Assembly (NCBI RefSeq): GCF_030433435.1
Contig: NZ_JANRHH010000047.1
Location: 177,782 to 241,781 of the forward strand
DNA: 64,000 nucleotides
Reading direction: 5' to 3'
Origin: Polycladomyces subterraneus
GTDB lineage: Bacteria; Bacillota; Bacilli; Thermoactinomycetales; JIR-001
Notes under the pieces: model-generated
Seen by the model: only the letters and a program-made list of their open reading frames with translations
Told to the model about the DNA's origin: nothing
Databases searched by the model: none
Position numbers and translations under genes: made by a program
Shown here: piece by piece, positions 27,170 through 36,683 of the stretch
Numbering within the stretch: position 1 is the first letter of the stretch
Layout of the letters: the number at the start of each line of letters is the position of its first letter

Positions 27170-28564
27170 ATGATCGAACAAACGTGTGAATGGGCGTCCA
27201 GGGTGACGAACGGTCGTTTGGTGGGGACTGTGTCCGACCGTCGTCTCGTGTTCAAGGGTGTGTCGACTGACACCCGCACGATGCAGCCGAATCAGCTGTA
27301 CGTGCCGCTGGTGGGAGAACGTTTTGACGGGCACGATTTTTGGCGGGATGCGGTCGACAAGGGAGCCGCCGCCTGTTTGTGGCAACAGGACCGGCCTGTA
27401 CCCGAGACGGCGAAAGTGCCGTTTATTCTGGTGTCGGATACCCTGGAGGCGTTGCAGGCGATGGCATCAGCCTATCGCGACACGTGGTCGATTCCGGTCG
27501 TCGCCGTGACAGGCAGCAACGGGAAGACGACCACCAAAGACCTGATCGCATCCGTACTGTCGCTACGCTATCGTGTACACAAAACACAGGGCAATCTGAA
27601 CAACCACATCGGCGTGCCTTTGACTCTATTGTCCTTGCCCAGGGAGGCGAAAGCAGCCGTCGTGGAAATGGGCATGAACCACAAGGGGGAAATTGCGCTC
27701 TTGTCGCGGATTGCCAAACCGGATGTGGCCGTCATCACCAACATCGGTGAGTCGCACCTGGAACACCTGGGCAGTCGTTCCGCCATCGCCGATGCCAAAT
27801 GCGAAATTGGCGAGGGATTGGCCCCGAACGGCACCTGGGTGATTAACGGGGACGAACCGTTATTGTTGGAGCGAGTGAGGCGAGAATCACGCAGAGTGGT
27901 GAAAATCGGTTGGGGGGGCGATAATGACGATCGTCCAGAATCGATCAGCTTGGATGGGTTGTCCGGCATTTCTTTCACTTCTGCACAGACGGGGGCGCGC
28001 TTTTCCATTCCGCTCCTGGGTAGACACAACGCTGTCAATGCGCTGATGGCGGCCGCCGTCGGCAGGTTGTTAGGTTTGAGTGAAGAAGAGATCGGCCGAG
28101 GATTGTCTGAAGCACAATTGACAGGGATGCGCTTGGAGCTAAGGAAGACGGCGAAGGGCATGCTAATCATCGATGACACATACAACGCCAGCCCCACTTC
28201 CATGCGAGCCGCCATCGACCTGCTTATGGAACTGGATGAGGGAAAAGAGAAGTGGGTGCTCCTGGGCGACATGATGGAAATTGGTGCCCAAGAAGCGGCG
28301 TATCACCGTGAAATCGGGCGGTATGCCGCGGAAAAAGGTGTGTCCCGCGTCTACACGCTGGGAGAGAAAGCCCGGTGGATAGGTGAAGGGGTGACATCGG
28401 CCAATCCCACCATCCCGGTTCGCCATTTCAAGACACGATCAGAAGCGGCTCAAACCTTGCAGGAACAGGGGGAACCGCAGGTGATCCTATTGGCGAAAGC
28501 ATCCCGGGCTGTCAAACTGGATGAGGTTGTGAAAGATTTAACAAAAGGGGAGAAAACAGACTAA
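27170..28564 (+). CDS. murF: UDP-MurNAc-tripeptide:D-Ala-D-Ala ligase
   Basis: This 464-residue Mur ligase has the P-loop AVTGSNGKTTTKD, a central NIGESHLEHLGSR and the C-terminal DDTYNASPTSM that typifies MurF. It finishes the cytoplasmic pentapeptide precursor. ATG 27170 follows GGGAGGAAC. In B. subtilis murF lies elsewhere; its place between murE and mraY is the common arrangement in many other bacteria. Confidence 0.94.
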   Translation: MIEQTCEWASRVTNGRLVGTVSDRRLVFKGVSTDTRTMQPNQLYVPLVGERFDGHDFWRDAVDKGAAACLWQQDRPVPETAKVPFILVSDTLEALQAMASAYRDTWSIPVVAVTGSNGKTTTKDLIASVLSLRYRVHKTQGNLNNHIGVPLTLLSLPREAKAAVVEMGMNHKGEIALLSRIAKPDVAVITNIGESHLEHLGSRSAIADAKCEIGEGLAPNGTWVINGDEPLLLERVRRESRRVVKIGWGGDNDDRPESISLDGLSGISFTSAQTGARFSIPLLGRHNAVNALMAAAVGRLLGLSEEEIGRGLSEAQLTGMRLELRKTAKGMLIIDDTYNASPTSMRAAIDLLMELDEGKEKWVLLGDMMEIGAQEAAYHREIGRYAAEKGVSRVYTLGEKARWIGEGVTSANPTIPVRHFKTRSEAAQTLQEQGEPQVILLAKASRAVKLDEVVKDLTKGEKTD

Positions 28565-28565
28565 A

Positions 28566-29597
28566 ATGGATACGATGGACATTCGCCTCTTTTTGATTCC
28601 GCTGGCAGTGGCGCTAGGGATCACAATCCTGCTCGGACCAATGGTGATTCCGGTTTTGCGGCGGTTGAAATTCGGTCAGAGCATCCGCGAGGAAGGACCG
28701 CAGGCACACATGAAAAAAGCGGGAACCCCCACCATGGGCGGTATCATGTTTTTGACGGCAATCGTGTTGACGGCCATTCCGTTTAGTGCAGCACTCCCGT
28801 TTGGTAACAACATCGTGGAGAATGTAATTAATCCGGACTTGTTTTTCCTTGTATTCGCCACGTTGGGATACGGGATTCTCGGCTTTTTGGATGACTACAT
28901 CAAGGTCGTGATGAAGCGGAACCTGGGGTTGACCGCCAAACAGAAGCTGTTGGGGCAGTTGTTCATCGGCCTGGTTCTCTTTTGGGTATTGCTTGAGGTT
29001 CGTGTGTATCATGAAGGAACCATCGGGTACATTTTTTCCGTTCACATTCCGGGAACCGGTCTGGAATGGCATCTGAACTGGTTGTATCTCCCGTTGCTGC
29101 TGTTCATCATGATCGGTACATCCAACGCGGTCAACTTGACCGACGGTTTGGATGGCTTGGTGGCAGGGACAGCGGCGATCGCCTATGGCGCTTTTGCCGT
29201 GATCGGTTGGATGCAAAGCAACATCACCGTCACCATTTTCTCAATGGCCGTGGTGGGGTCTTTGCTGGGATTCCTGGTGTTCAATGCGCACCCTGCGAAG
29301 GTTTTCATGGGCGATACCGGTTCATTGGCATTGGGAGGCGGTTTGGCGGCGCTCTCCGTCATCACGAAGACGGAATTGTTGTTGCCCGTCATCGGGGCGG
29401 TATTCGCCGTGGAAACATTGTCCGTGATGTTGCAAGTAGCCTCGTTTAAGCTACGCGGCAAACGGATTTTCCGTATGAGCCCGCTTCACCACCATTTTGA
29501 GTTGTCTGGCTGGTCGGAATGGCGTGTGGTTACCACCTTCTGGTTTGCAGGGTTCATCTTTGCGCTTTTGGGCATCTATCTGGAGGTGTTCCTATGA
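28566..29597 (+). CDS. mraY: Phospho-MurNAc-pentapeptide transferase
   Basis: This 343-residue polytopic protein has about ten membrane segments. It moves phospho-MurNAc-pentapeptide to undecaprenyl phosphate, giving lipid I. Conserved loops visible are KKAGTPTMGG, FLDDYIKV, SNAVNLTDGLDGLV (with the catalytic Asp pair), FMGDTGSLALGG and MSPLHHHFELSGW. It starts one base after the murF stop, and its stop overlaps the murD start (ATGA), so translation is coupled. Confidence 0.96.
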   Translation: MDTMDIRLFLIPLAVALGITILLGPMVIPVLRRLKFGQSIREEGPQAHMKKAGTPTMGGIMFLTAIVLTAIPFSAALPFGNNIVENVINPDLFFLVFATLGYGILGFLDDYIKVVMKRNLGLTAKQKLLGQLFIGLVLFWVLLEVRVYHEGTIGYIFSVHIPGTGLEWHLNWLYLPLLLFIMIGTSNAVNLTDGLDGLVAGTAAIAYGAFAVIGWMQSNITVTIFSMAVVGSLLGFLVFNAHPAKVFMGDTGSLALGGGLAALSVITKTELLLPVIGAVFAVETLSVMLQVASFKLRGKRIFRMSPLHHHFELSGWSEWRVVTTFWFAGFIFALLGIYLEVFL

Positions 29598-30964
29598 TGT
29601 TGCGCGACGCCGAAGAATGGGCCGGCCGATCCGTGGTCGTACTCGGTCTGGCCAAAAGCGGTGCGGCAGTGGCCAAGCTGCTCCACCGTTTGGGCGCGCA
29701 AGTGGTGGTGAATGACAAAAAGCCACGGGAAGCATGTCCCGAGGCAGATGAGCTGGAAACGCTCGGGATTCAGGTGATTTGCGGTCACCATCCTGACGAT
29801 TTGCTGACGAATGGTGTGGACATACTCGTCAAAAACCCGGGGATTCCCTACTCGGCTGCCCCGGTTCGTCAGGCACAGGAGATGGGAATTCCCGTTATCA
29901 CGGAAGTGGAGGTGGCGGGCGGATTAACCGCTTCCCGGTTGGTCGGCATCACTGGTTCCAACGGGAAAACGACCACCACTTCCTTAGTGGGGCAGATGCT
30001 CTCGACTGGGGGAATTCCATCCCGGGTCGCCGGCAACATCGGCATGGCGTTATCGGATGTGGTGCAGGAAACCCGGCCTGATGAATGGCTGGTGGTGGAG
30101 CTGAGCAGTTTCCAGCTCAAAGGGACGGAACGTTTCCACCCAGATGTGGCCGCCTTGCTCAACGTTGTGCCAGCCCATTTGGATTATCACGGGACGATGG
30201 AAGACTACATCACCTCCAAACAGCGTCTGTTCCGGAATCAGACGTCGGAGGATGTAGCTGTGTTCAACTGGGATAACCCGGTATGCAGGGAAACGGCGTC
30301 GGTGGTGAAAAGCCGCGTGTGGTGGTTCAGTCGTCGGGAGCCGGTCCCACGCGGTGCGATGGTGGAAGACGGGTGGATTCGTCTGCGGACGGATAAAGGG
30401 GAAGTCTCGTTGCTTCCAGTAAAAGAGGTGGCACTACCGGGGGCACACCATCTGGAAAACGCACTCGCCGCCGCCGTGATCGCCCATCTTTGCGGATGTC
30501 CGACGGATGCAATCGTGAATGTACTCCGTACCTTCCGCGGTGTGGAGCACCGGTTGGAATACGTGGGGACAGTGGACGGTGTCGCGTATTATAATGACTC
30601 CAAAGCTACCAATGCCCAGGCCGCGATTCGGGCATTGGAATCCTTTGAGCAGCCGATCGTGTGGATCGGAGGCGGCTTGGATCGCGGAGTGGATTTTCAC
30701 GAATTGGTTCCGGTTTTTGCCCAGCGAGTGAAGGCAGTGGTGGCGTACGGACAGTCGGCTCCCATCTTGCTCGCGCGTGCCGAAGAGGCCGGGGTGCCCA
30801 TTCGTCGGGGCGTGAAGGATGTGGCGGAAGCGGTCGCGGAAGCGAGCAGGGCTGCACAACCGGGCGACGTGGTGCTGTTGTCGCCGGCATGTGCCAGCTG
30901 GGATATGTACACTTCGTTTGAGGAGCGGGGAAGCATTTTTAAACAAGCCGTGCATAGGCTGTAG
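29594..30964 (+). CDS. murD: UDP-MurNAc-L-alanine:D-glutamate ligase
   Basis: This 456-residue protein has an N-terminal Rossmann-like UDP domain (VVLGLAKSGAAVAKLLHRLG), the ATP loop GITGSNGKTTTTSL, then NVVPAHLDYHG, YNDSKATNAQAA and the C-terminal SPACASWDMYTSFEERG. It adds D-Glu, the second residue of the stem peptide. ATG 29594 overlaps the mraY stop with GGAGG upstream; the longer frame from 29519 lies inside mraY. Confidence 0.95.
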   Translation: MMLRDAEEWAGRSVVVLGLAKSGAAVAKLLHRLGAQVVVNDKKPREACPEADELETLGIQVICGHHPDDLLTNGVDILVKNPGIPYSAAPVRQAQEMGIPVITEVEVAGGLTASRLVGITGSNGKTTTTSLVGQMLSTGGIPSRVAGNIGMALSDVVQETRPDEWLVVELSSFQLKGTERFHPDVAALLNVVPAHLDYHGTMEDYITSKQRLFRNQTSEDVAVFNWDNPVCRETASVVKSRVWWFSRREPVPRGAMVEDGWIRLRTDKGEVSLLPVKEVALPGAHHLENALAAAVIAHLCGCPTDAIVNVLRTFRGVEHRLEYVGTVDGVAYYNDSKATNAQAAIRALESFEQPIVWIGGGLDRGVDFHELVPVFAQRVKAVVAYGQSAPILLARAEEAGVPIRRGVKDVAEAVAEASRAAQPGDVVLLSPACASWDMYTSFEERGSIFKQAVHRL

Positions 30965-31005
30965 AGAGGGCTTGCCCAATCCGACGAACGAGGTGAACAA
31001 CGCCC

Positions 31006-32103
31006 ATGTCCAAAATGCGAACCAACCCGGATTACGTGATCGTCACGGCGATTCTGTTATTGCTGGCCATCGGGGTCATCATGGTGTACAGCGCCAGTGC
31101 CGCCTATTCGTATCATCGGTACGACGACGCGTTTTTCTATGCAAAACGTCAGTTGTTGTTCGCAGGTTTGGGCGTATTCCTGATGTTTGTGATTTCCAAT
31201 CTGGACCCCCGGCGGTTTGCTGAGTGGGCCAGGCCTGGTATCATTCTCTGTTTCCTCCTGTTAATCGTGGTATTGGTCCCCGGAGTGGGCCTGTTGCGTG
31301 GCGGTGCGCGCAGTTGGTTGGGGATCGGTGCGTTCAGCATTCAGCCGTCGGAGTTTATGAAACTGGCGATGATTGCGTTTTTGGCCCGCTATCTTTCTGA
31401 GCACGTTGATGGTATGCACCGCTTCATAACGGGTCTTCTCCCTCCATTGGCCATTGTAGGTGCGGCATTTGCCCTGATCATGATGCAGCCTGACCTGGGT
31501 ACAGGAACCGTATTGGTGGGGACGGGGATTGCCATGATCTATGCCGCGGGGGCCCGTCTTTCCCACCTGGGCGGTTTGGGATTGTTGGGTGTAGGTGGGT
31601 TTGCTGCGTTGGTGTTGGCTGCACCCTACCGGATCAAGCGGATCACAGCATTTCTCAACCCGTGGCAAGATCCGCTGGGTGCCGGATATCATCTCATCCA
31701 ATCACTCTATGCGATCGGTCCCGGCGGATTGATGGGCTTGGGTCTCGGCATGAGCCGGCAAAAACATCTTTATTTGCCGGAACCACATACGGACTTCATC
31801 TTTTCGATCTTGGCGGAAGAGCTGGGTTTTATTGGTGCAGGCACGGTGATTGTGTTGTTTGCGATACTGGTGTGGCGGGGGATTCGAGTGGCTATTATGG
31901 CTCCCAATTTGTTCAGCAGTTTGCTGGCTACGGGGGTGACGGCGATGATCACCATTCAGGCCGTCATCAACATCGGCGTCGTCACCGGGGCGTTTCCCGT
32001 CACCGGGATTACGTTGCCCTTTTTAAGCTACGGTGGCTCTTCCCTGACACTGACGCTTGCCGCTGTGGGCATTTTGCTCAATCTGTCCCGCTACACCAGG
32101 TAA
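31006..32103 (+). CDS. spoVE: SEDS-family glycosyltransferase FtsW/SpoVE
   Basis: This 365-residue protein has about ten membrane helices and SEDS motifs: GVIMVYSAS, KRQLLFAGLG, GARSWLGIGAFSIQPSE, MQPDLGTG, LGAGYHLIQSLYAIG and LPFLSYGGSS. SEDS proteins polymerise glycan strands together with a class B PBP. In B. subtilis the gene at this position (between murD and murG) is spoVE, partner of SpoVD in cortex synthesis. Since no other ftsW is in the window, whether this one also serves division is open. Confidence 0.9.
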   Translation: MSKMRTNPDYVIVTAILLLLAIGVIMVYSASAAYSYHRYDDAFFYAKRQLLFAGLGVFLMFVISNLDPRRFAEWARPGIILCFLLLIVVLVPGVGLLRGGARSWLGIGAFSIQPSEFMKLAMIAFLARYLSEHVDGMHRFITGLLPPLAIVGAAFALIMMQPDLGTGTVLVGTGIAMIYAAGARLSHLGGLGLLGVGGFAALVLAAPYRIKRITAFLNPWQDPLGAGYHLIQSLYAIGPGGLMGLGLGMSRQKHLYLPEPHTDFIFSILAEELGFIGAGTVIVLFAILVWRGIRVAIMAPNLFSSLLATGVTAMITIQAVINIGVVTGAFPVTGITLPFLSYGGSSLTLTLAAVGILLNLSRYTR

Positions 32104-32130
32104 AGACACCAAAGAATGCGGGGGATGAAT

Positions 32131-33246
32131 ATGAAACGGATTTTGCTTTCCGGCGGTGGTACGGGTGGACACATCTATCCAGCTTTGGCGGTGATGCGGG
32201 AAGTACGCAAACGTTATCCCGACGTGGAAGTGGGATATATCGGTACGGAAAACGGATTGGAATCCCGCATCGTCACCAAAGAGGAGAACATCCGCTTCTT
32301 TACGGTGGAAATCCAGGGCTTCCGGCGGAAACTGACGTGGGAAAACGTGCAGACCATTTCCAAATTTATCCGTGCCGTCAAAAAATCGAAAGAATACATA
32401 AAGGAGTTTCAACCCGACGTGGTGGTGGGTACAGGAGGTTATGTGTGCGGCCCGGCCGTATATGCTGCCCACCAGTTGGGTATTCCAACCTTGATCCATG
32501 AACAAAACGTCATCGTGGGCTTAACGATTCGGTTTCTGTCCCGTTTTGTCGACACAGTGGCGATCAGTTTTGAAGGAACGGAGCAACATCTCCACAGTGC
32601 CAAACGGGTAATTCATGCCGGAAACCCCCGCGCGACGGAGGTGGTGCATGCGGACCCTGTGGCCGGTAGGGAGTCGCTTGGTCTCACTGGTTCGGACAAG
32701 CCGATCGTTCTGTTCGTCGGTGGCAGTCGGGGTGCCCGTCCGATCAACGAGGCGGTGTTGCAGATGGTGCCGCTGATGGCGTCGGCCTCCGATATCCAAT
32801 TCGTTTATGTCACGGGGGAAGCTCACTATGATGACGTCGTGGCCAAAGTGGGTGAACAGACCAGCGGGAACTTGATTATTCGCCCGTTTTTGTATAACAT
32901 GCCAGATGTCTTAGCTGCCACGTCCCTGTTCGTGGGTCGGGCCGGAGCTTCGACATTGGCGGAGTTGACCGCTCTGGGACTGCCGTCGATCCTGATTCCG
33001 TCACCTTATGTCACCAACAACCATCAGGAAGCCAATGCCCGACTGCTGGAGAAAAAGGGCGCGGCTCGGGTCTTGTTGGAAAAAGAGTGCAGCGGCGAAA
33101 CCTTGTTTGCCATGATCAAGGAGATTCTCGGAGATCGGGAGCGGCATCAATCGATGAGCACGGCGGCCCGTCAGCTGGGGCGACCGGATGCAGCGGAGGT
33201 GCTGGTGGATGAACTGGAACAATTGGTACGCAATCACAAAAATTAG
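32131..33246 (+). CDS. murG: MurG, lipid II-forming GlcNAc transferase
   Basis: This is a GT28 glycosyltransferase of about 371 residues that adds GlcNAc to lipid I. It has the N-terminal glycine loop SGGGTGGHIYPALAV, TGGYVCGPAV, IHEQNVIVG, and the C-terminal donor site GGSRGARPIN and GRAGASTLAELTALGLPSILIPSPYVTNNHQ. Of several in-frame ATGs (32116, 32125, 32131) the last is best placed after GCGGGGG. An upstream start would add only five residues. Confidence 0.95.
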   Translation: MKRILLSGGGTGGHIYPALAVMREVRKRYPDVEVGYIGTENGLESRIVTKEENIRFFTVEIQGFRRKLTWENVQTISKFIRAVKKSKEYIKEFQPDVVVGTGGYVCGPAVYAAHQLGIPTLIHEQNVIVGLTIRFLSRFVDTVAISFEGTEQHLHSAKRVIHAGNPRATEVVHADPVAGRESLGLTGSDKPIVLFVGGSRGARPINEAVLQMVPLMASASDIQFVYVTGEAHYDDVVAKVGEQTSGNLIIRPFLYNMPDVLAATSLFVGRAGASTLAELTALGLPSILIPSPYVTNNHQEANARLLEKKGAARVLLEKECSGETLFAMIKEILGDRERHQSMSTAARQLGRPDAAEVLVDELEQLVRNHKN

Positions 33247-33354
33247 ACGGATCCCTAATAGGCGGTCGTCACATCAAACGGAGGCGGGCATAAGATATCG
33301 TATATCACGCTCCGCTCACGCTTTGTGCAAGGTTGGTCGAGGGGGGAAACAGGA

Positions 33355-34263
33355 ATGAAGGAAGTCGTACGCGATTTGGAACTGGCTGGCGTTCAAAATG
33401 TGACATTGAACGAACCTTTATCCCGTCACACGACATGGAAAGTGGGCGGGCCTGCGGACATCTTCATTTCTCCCCGCAACAAGGCGGAATTGGAGCGGAC
33501 GATGGCTGTTGTGAGGAAACACGGTCTGCCGTGGCGCGTGATCGGACGTGGGTCCAATTTGCTGGTCAGAGATGGTGGTATTCGTGGTGCGGTGATCAAA
33601 CTGGGAGCCGGTTTTGATGATTTGAAAGTGGAAGGCACCCGTGTGATCGTCGGTGGAGGTTATTCCGTCATCCGTTTGACATCGATGGTCGCCAAACATG
33701 GATTGACGGGATTGGAATTTGCAGGTGGCATTCCGGGTAATGTGGGGGGCGCCGTATACATGAACGCGGGGGCGCACGGCTCGGAAGTGTCGCGAGTGTT
33801 GGAGTCGGCCGAGGTGTTATTGGAAACGGGCGAGTGGATCACGTTGACCAATGAACAACTGGAATTCCAATACCGCACATCATCCTTGCAAACCAAGTAC
33901 CGGGGCATCGTAACCGAAGCCGTTTTCCAACTGCAATATGGTGACCGGAAGGAGATTGCCTCCATCCTGGCCCGCAACAAAGACCGACGTCGGAAAACCC
34001 AACCTCTGCAATATCCGTGTGCGGGTAGTGTGTTTCGCAACCCGCCGGGAGACCATGCCGGACGACTGATCGAAGCGTCCGGATTAAAGGGGTATCGCGT
34101 GGGCGACGCGGAAGTCTCCACCTTGCATGCGAACTTTATCATCAACCGGGGCCAAGCCACGGCGAAAGATGTTCTCACCCTAATTCATCACATCATCCGG
34201 ACGGTGGAAGAGAAATTCGGAACTACCTTGGAGCCGGAAGTTCAGGTGGTGGGCGAGGGGTAA
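33355..34263 (+). CDS. murB: UDP-N-acetylenolpyruvoylglucosamine reductase
   Basis: This 302-residue FAD enzyme reduces enolpyruvyl-UDP-GlcNAc to UDP-MurNAc. The FAD-binding PCMH part holds HTTWKVGGPADI, GRGSNLLVRDGG, and GLEFAGGIPGNVGGAVYMNAG; the C-terminal part has PCAGSVFRNPPG with the catalytic Ser and the final GTTLEPEVQVVG. ATG 33355 follows GAGGGGGG; the frame from 33325 lacks an RBS. The 108 bases before it hold no gene or clear signal. Confidence 0.95.
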   Translation: MKEVVRDLELAGVQNVTLNEPLSRHTTWKVGGPADIFISPRNKAELERTMAVVRKHGLPWRVIGRGSNLLVRDGGIRGAVIKLGAGFDDLKVEGTRVIVGGGYSVIRLTSMVAKHGLTGLEFAGGIPGNVGGAVYMNAGAHGSEVSRVLESAEVLLETGEWITLTNEQLEFQYRTSSLQTKYRGIVTEAVFQLQYGDRKEIASILARNKDRRRKTQPLQYPCAGSVFRNPPGDHAGRLIEASGLKGYRVGDAEVSTLHANFIINRGQATAKDVLTLIHHIIRTVEEKFGTTLEPEVQVVGEG

Positions 34264-34277
34264 ACGGAGGTGGAACA

Positions 34278-35564
34278 TTGGAGCATTTTCTCATCGAGGG
34301 TGGAAAGCCTCTGTGCGGAACCGTTCGCATCCAAGGTGCCAAAAATGCGGCTCTTCCCATCTTGGCCGCCACGGTGCTGGCCGACGGTGTACATGAATTG
34401 TACGATGTCCCTCGTTTGTCGGACATCGATGTGATGGGCTGCATCTTGGAAGCACTCGGCGCGAAGGTCACACGGTTTGGTAACCGTGTTGTGGTGGATA
34501 CGACCACACTTCGAACCTCCCATATCCCCGACACCTTGATGCGGCGGATGCGTTCGTCCATCTTTTTGATGGGCCCGTTGTTATCCCGTTTTCAGGAAGT
34601 GAGCGTCACACGGCCCGGCGGCTGTGCGATCGGTGCCCGTCCCATTGACTTGCATTTAAAAGGACTGCAGATGCTGGGGGCGCAAATCGAAGAAACGGGT
34701 GACCTGATCCGTTGTACCGCCAAGCGCTTGGTCGGCACAACGATCCGTCTGGATCTCCCCAGCGTAGGTGCGACCGAAAACGTGATGATGGCGGCGGTAT
34801 TGGCGGATGGTATCACCGTGATCGAAAATGCCGCACGTGAGCCTGAGATTGTGGATTTACAACGCTATCTGAATCAAATGGGCGCCGACATTGAAGGCGC
34901 AGGAACGAATACGATCATTATCCGCGGGGTGAAGCGGTTGCGGCCGGTTCCCTACGAAATCATCCCGGATCGAATCGTGACGGGAACACTGGTCGCAGCG
35001 GCCGTGGCCACATCCGGCGAAGTCACCCTCACCCACACCATTCCGGAACATCTGCACTGCATGTTGTTATTGCTCCGACAAGCGGGTGCCGAGATCCAAA
35101 CGAATGGAGACACGTTGTGGGTCCGTGGCAGCAGAGAGCTGAAGGCCGTGGGAGAAATCCATACAGAGCCATATCCCGGCTTTCCGACCGACTTGCAACC
35201 GCAGATGATGTCACTCTTGACGCTGGCTGAAGGAATCAGCGTCATCAGAGAGAGGATCTTTGACGCACGGTTGAAACATGTTGACGCACTGCGGAAAATG
35301 GGGGCGGATCTTGAGGTCGTGGACAATTCGGTGCAAATCCGCGGGGTGCGTGCGCTCAGCGGCACACAGGTGAAAGCCACCGACCTACGCGCCGGTGCGG
35401 CGTTGGTCATCGCGGGTCTTGCCGCTCATGGTACGACTAGTGTGTATGGTGTTGAGCATATTGAACGAGGATATGATAGGCTGGACCAGATGTTTCAACG
35501 GTTGGGAGGCAGGATTCAGCGGGTTCCAGACCAAATTCCTTCGATGGAAAGCGGCACTTTGTGA
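34278..35564 (+). CDS. murA: UDP-N-acetylglucosamine 1-carboxyvinyltransferase
   Basis: This 428-residue EPSP-synthase-fold enzyme makes the first committed step of peptidoglycan synthesis. Lys22-Asn23 (GAKNAALP) and the fosfomycin-target Cys116 in RPGGCAIGARP are present. TTG 34278 has GGAGGTGG six bases upstream. In B. subtilis murAA is outside this cluster. Here murB and murA are adjacent, so six of the steps from UDP-GlcNAc to lipid II are encoded in one run. Confidence 0.95.
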   Translation: MEHFLIEGGKPLCGTVRIQGAKNAALPILAATVLADGVHELYDVPRLSDIDVMGCILEALGAKVTRFGNRVVVDTTTLRTSHIPDTLMRRMRSSIFLMGPLLSRFQEVSVTRPGGCAIGARPIDLHLKGLQMLGAQIEETGDLIRCTAKRLVGTTIRLDLPSVGATENVMMAAVLADGITVIENAAREPEIVDLQRYLNQMGADIEGAGTNTIIIRGVKRLRPVPYEIIPDRIVTGTLVAAAVATSGEVTLTHTIPEHLHCMLLLLRQAGAEIQTNGDTLWVRGSRELKAVGEIHTEPYPGFPTDLQPQMMSLLTLAEGISVIRERIFDARLKHVDALRKMGADLEVVDNSVQIRGVRALSGTQVKATDLRAGAALVIAGLAAHGTTSVYGVEHIERGYDRLDQMFQRLGGRIQRVPDQIPSMESGTL

Positions 35565-35579
35565 TGTGCCGCTGTTTTT
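35551..35579 (+). terminator. Terminator after murA
   Basis: GCGGCAC and GTGCCGC around an eight-base loop that includes the murA stop, followed by TGTTTTT. Confidence 0.75.
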
Positions 35580-35729
35580 GTGAGACATCATCGAAAAGGG
35601 AGCATGTGGAACTTTTTTCATTTTTGAGGGCAGGGATCACGGGTTTTTTGTGGTAACATAGATAAATGACACCACCTCCAAAGAACCACGCGGTCAAATG
35701 GGTCCCAATCGGGAAAGGAGATACTTTGG

Positions 35730-36479
35730 ATGGAACAGCGGATTCCGCCTTTCCGCCTGCCGCACCGCTCCGATCGCCCGTCTACCCGATGGGCGAATTG
35801 GGTGATATTGGGTTTTTTCACCGGGATATTGGTGATCTTGTTTTTGCAATCACCACTCGGAAAAGTGGAACGCATTCAAATCGAGGGGAACCGGTGGTGT
35901 TCCGAAAAGGACTTGGTGAAACAATCGGGATTGAAGCAGGGTATGTCCTTTTTCGGATGGAGCAACGAAGATGTTGAAATGCGGTTGCGTTCGATCCAGG
36001 CGGTTCGCTCGGTGAAAGTCTCCAAGCGTTTTCCAGGAACGGTACATATTCGTGTAACGGAATATCCACAAGTAGCTTGGTGGGACGCGGGCCGAACGCG
36101 GTTTCCCGTATTGGCCAACGGTACGGTCCTGCACCGGTCCCATGCCCCGGCAACCAGGGAGCATCATCCGTTGCTGACCGGATGGCGTGACGATCGTGCA
36201 GCGGCAACGCTGGCCAAAGCGTTGGTCGGTTTGCCCCCGGACATTCATCAGGACATCATTTTGGTGAAACCTGTCGAGCATCCGACCTATTCGGATCTGG
36301 TTGGCGTTGTCACGCGAGAAGGCCATTTGGTCAAAGTGAGAGTGTCGGATTTTCGGGAGAAAATGGCCCTATACCCCGCTTTTCGAGATCACCCCCGAGG
36401 CACCTTGTACTTGATGGATACCACGTGGTTCATCCCTTCCTATCCGAAAGCGAATGGTTCCACCGATAACAAAAGGTAA
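35730..36479 (+). CDS. divIB: Cell division protein DivIB/FtsQ
   Basis: This 249-residue bitopic protein has a short basic cytoplasmic part, a transmembrane helix at about residues 23-41 (WVILGFFTGILVILFLQ), a POTRA domain (VERIQIEGNRWCSEKDLVKQ) and a beta domain ending MALYPAFRDHPRGTLYLMDT. It scaffolds FtsL and DivIC at the septum. ATG 35730 is preceded by AAAGGAG. It sits between murA and ftsA as usual, with its own upstream gap of 165 bases after a terminator. Confidence 0.9.
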   Translation: MEQRIPPFRLPHRSDRPSTRWANWVILGFFTGILVILFLQSPLGKVERIQIEGNRWCSEKDLVKQSGLKQGMSFFGWSNEDVEMRLRSIQAVRSVKVSKRFPGTVHIRVTEYPQVAWWDAGRTRFPVLANGTVLHRSHAPATREHHPLLTGWRDDRAAATLAKALVGLPPDIHQDIILVKPVEHPTYSDLVGVVTREGHLVKVRVSDFREKMALYPAFRDHPRGTLYLMDTTWFIPSYPKANGSTDNKR

Positions 36480-36683
36480 AATGAGTTGTTATTTACTAAC
36501 TTCTGTAACTCTTTTTAAACAAACATGGTGAACAGAAAAAATTGGGAAGGAAAAAGGGGAAAGCATGGTGGGTGTTGAATTATTGGAGTAATGTTTTTCC
36601 CTTCACTCCCCCCTGTCTTGAAATAAGTACCAATGTTTTTCCACCACACAGAGATCGATTCCCGGGCAAGGAGGTGCCCAAGA
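36480..36683 (+). promoter_or_regulatory. ftsA upstream region with a possible sigma-H-like promoter
   Basis: This is an AT-rich leader of about 200 bases. AAGGGGAAA (36555-36563) followed after 13 bases by TGAATT has the look of a sigma-H promoter, and the B. subtilis ftsAZ promoter region does include one. The match is imperfect, so the call is tentative. Confidence 0.3.
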
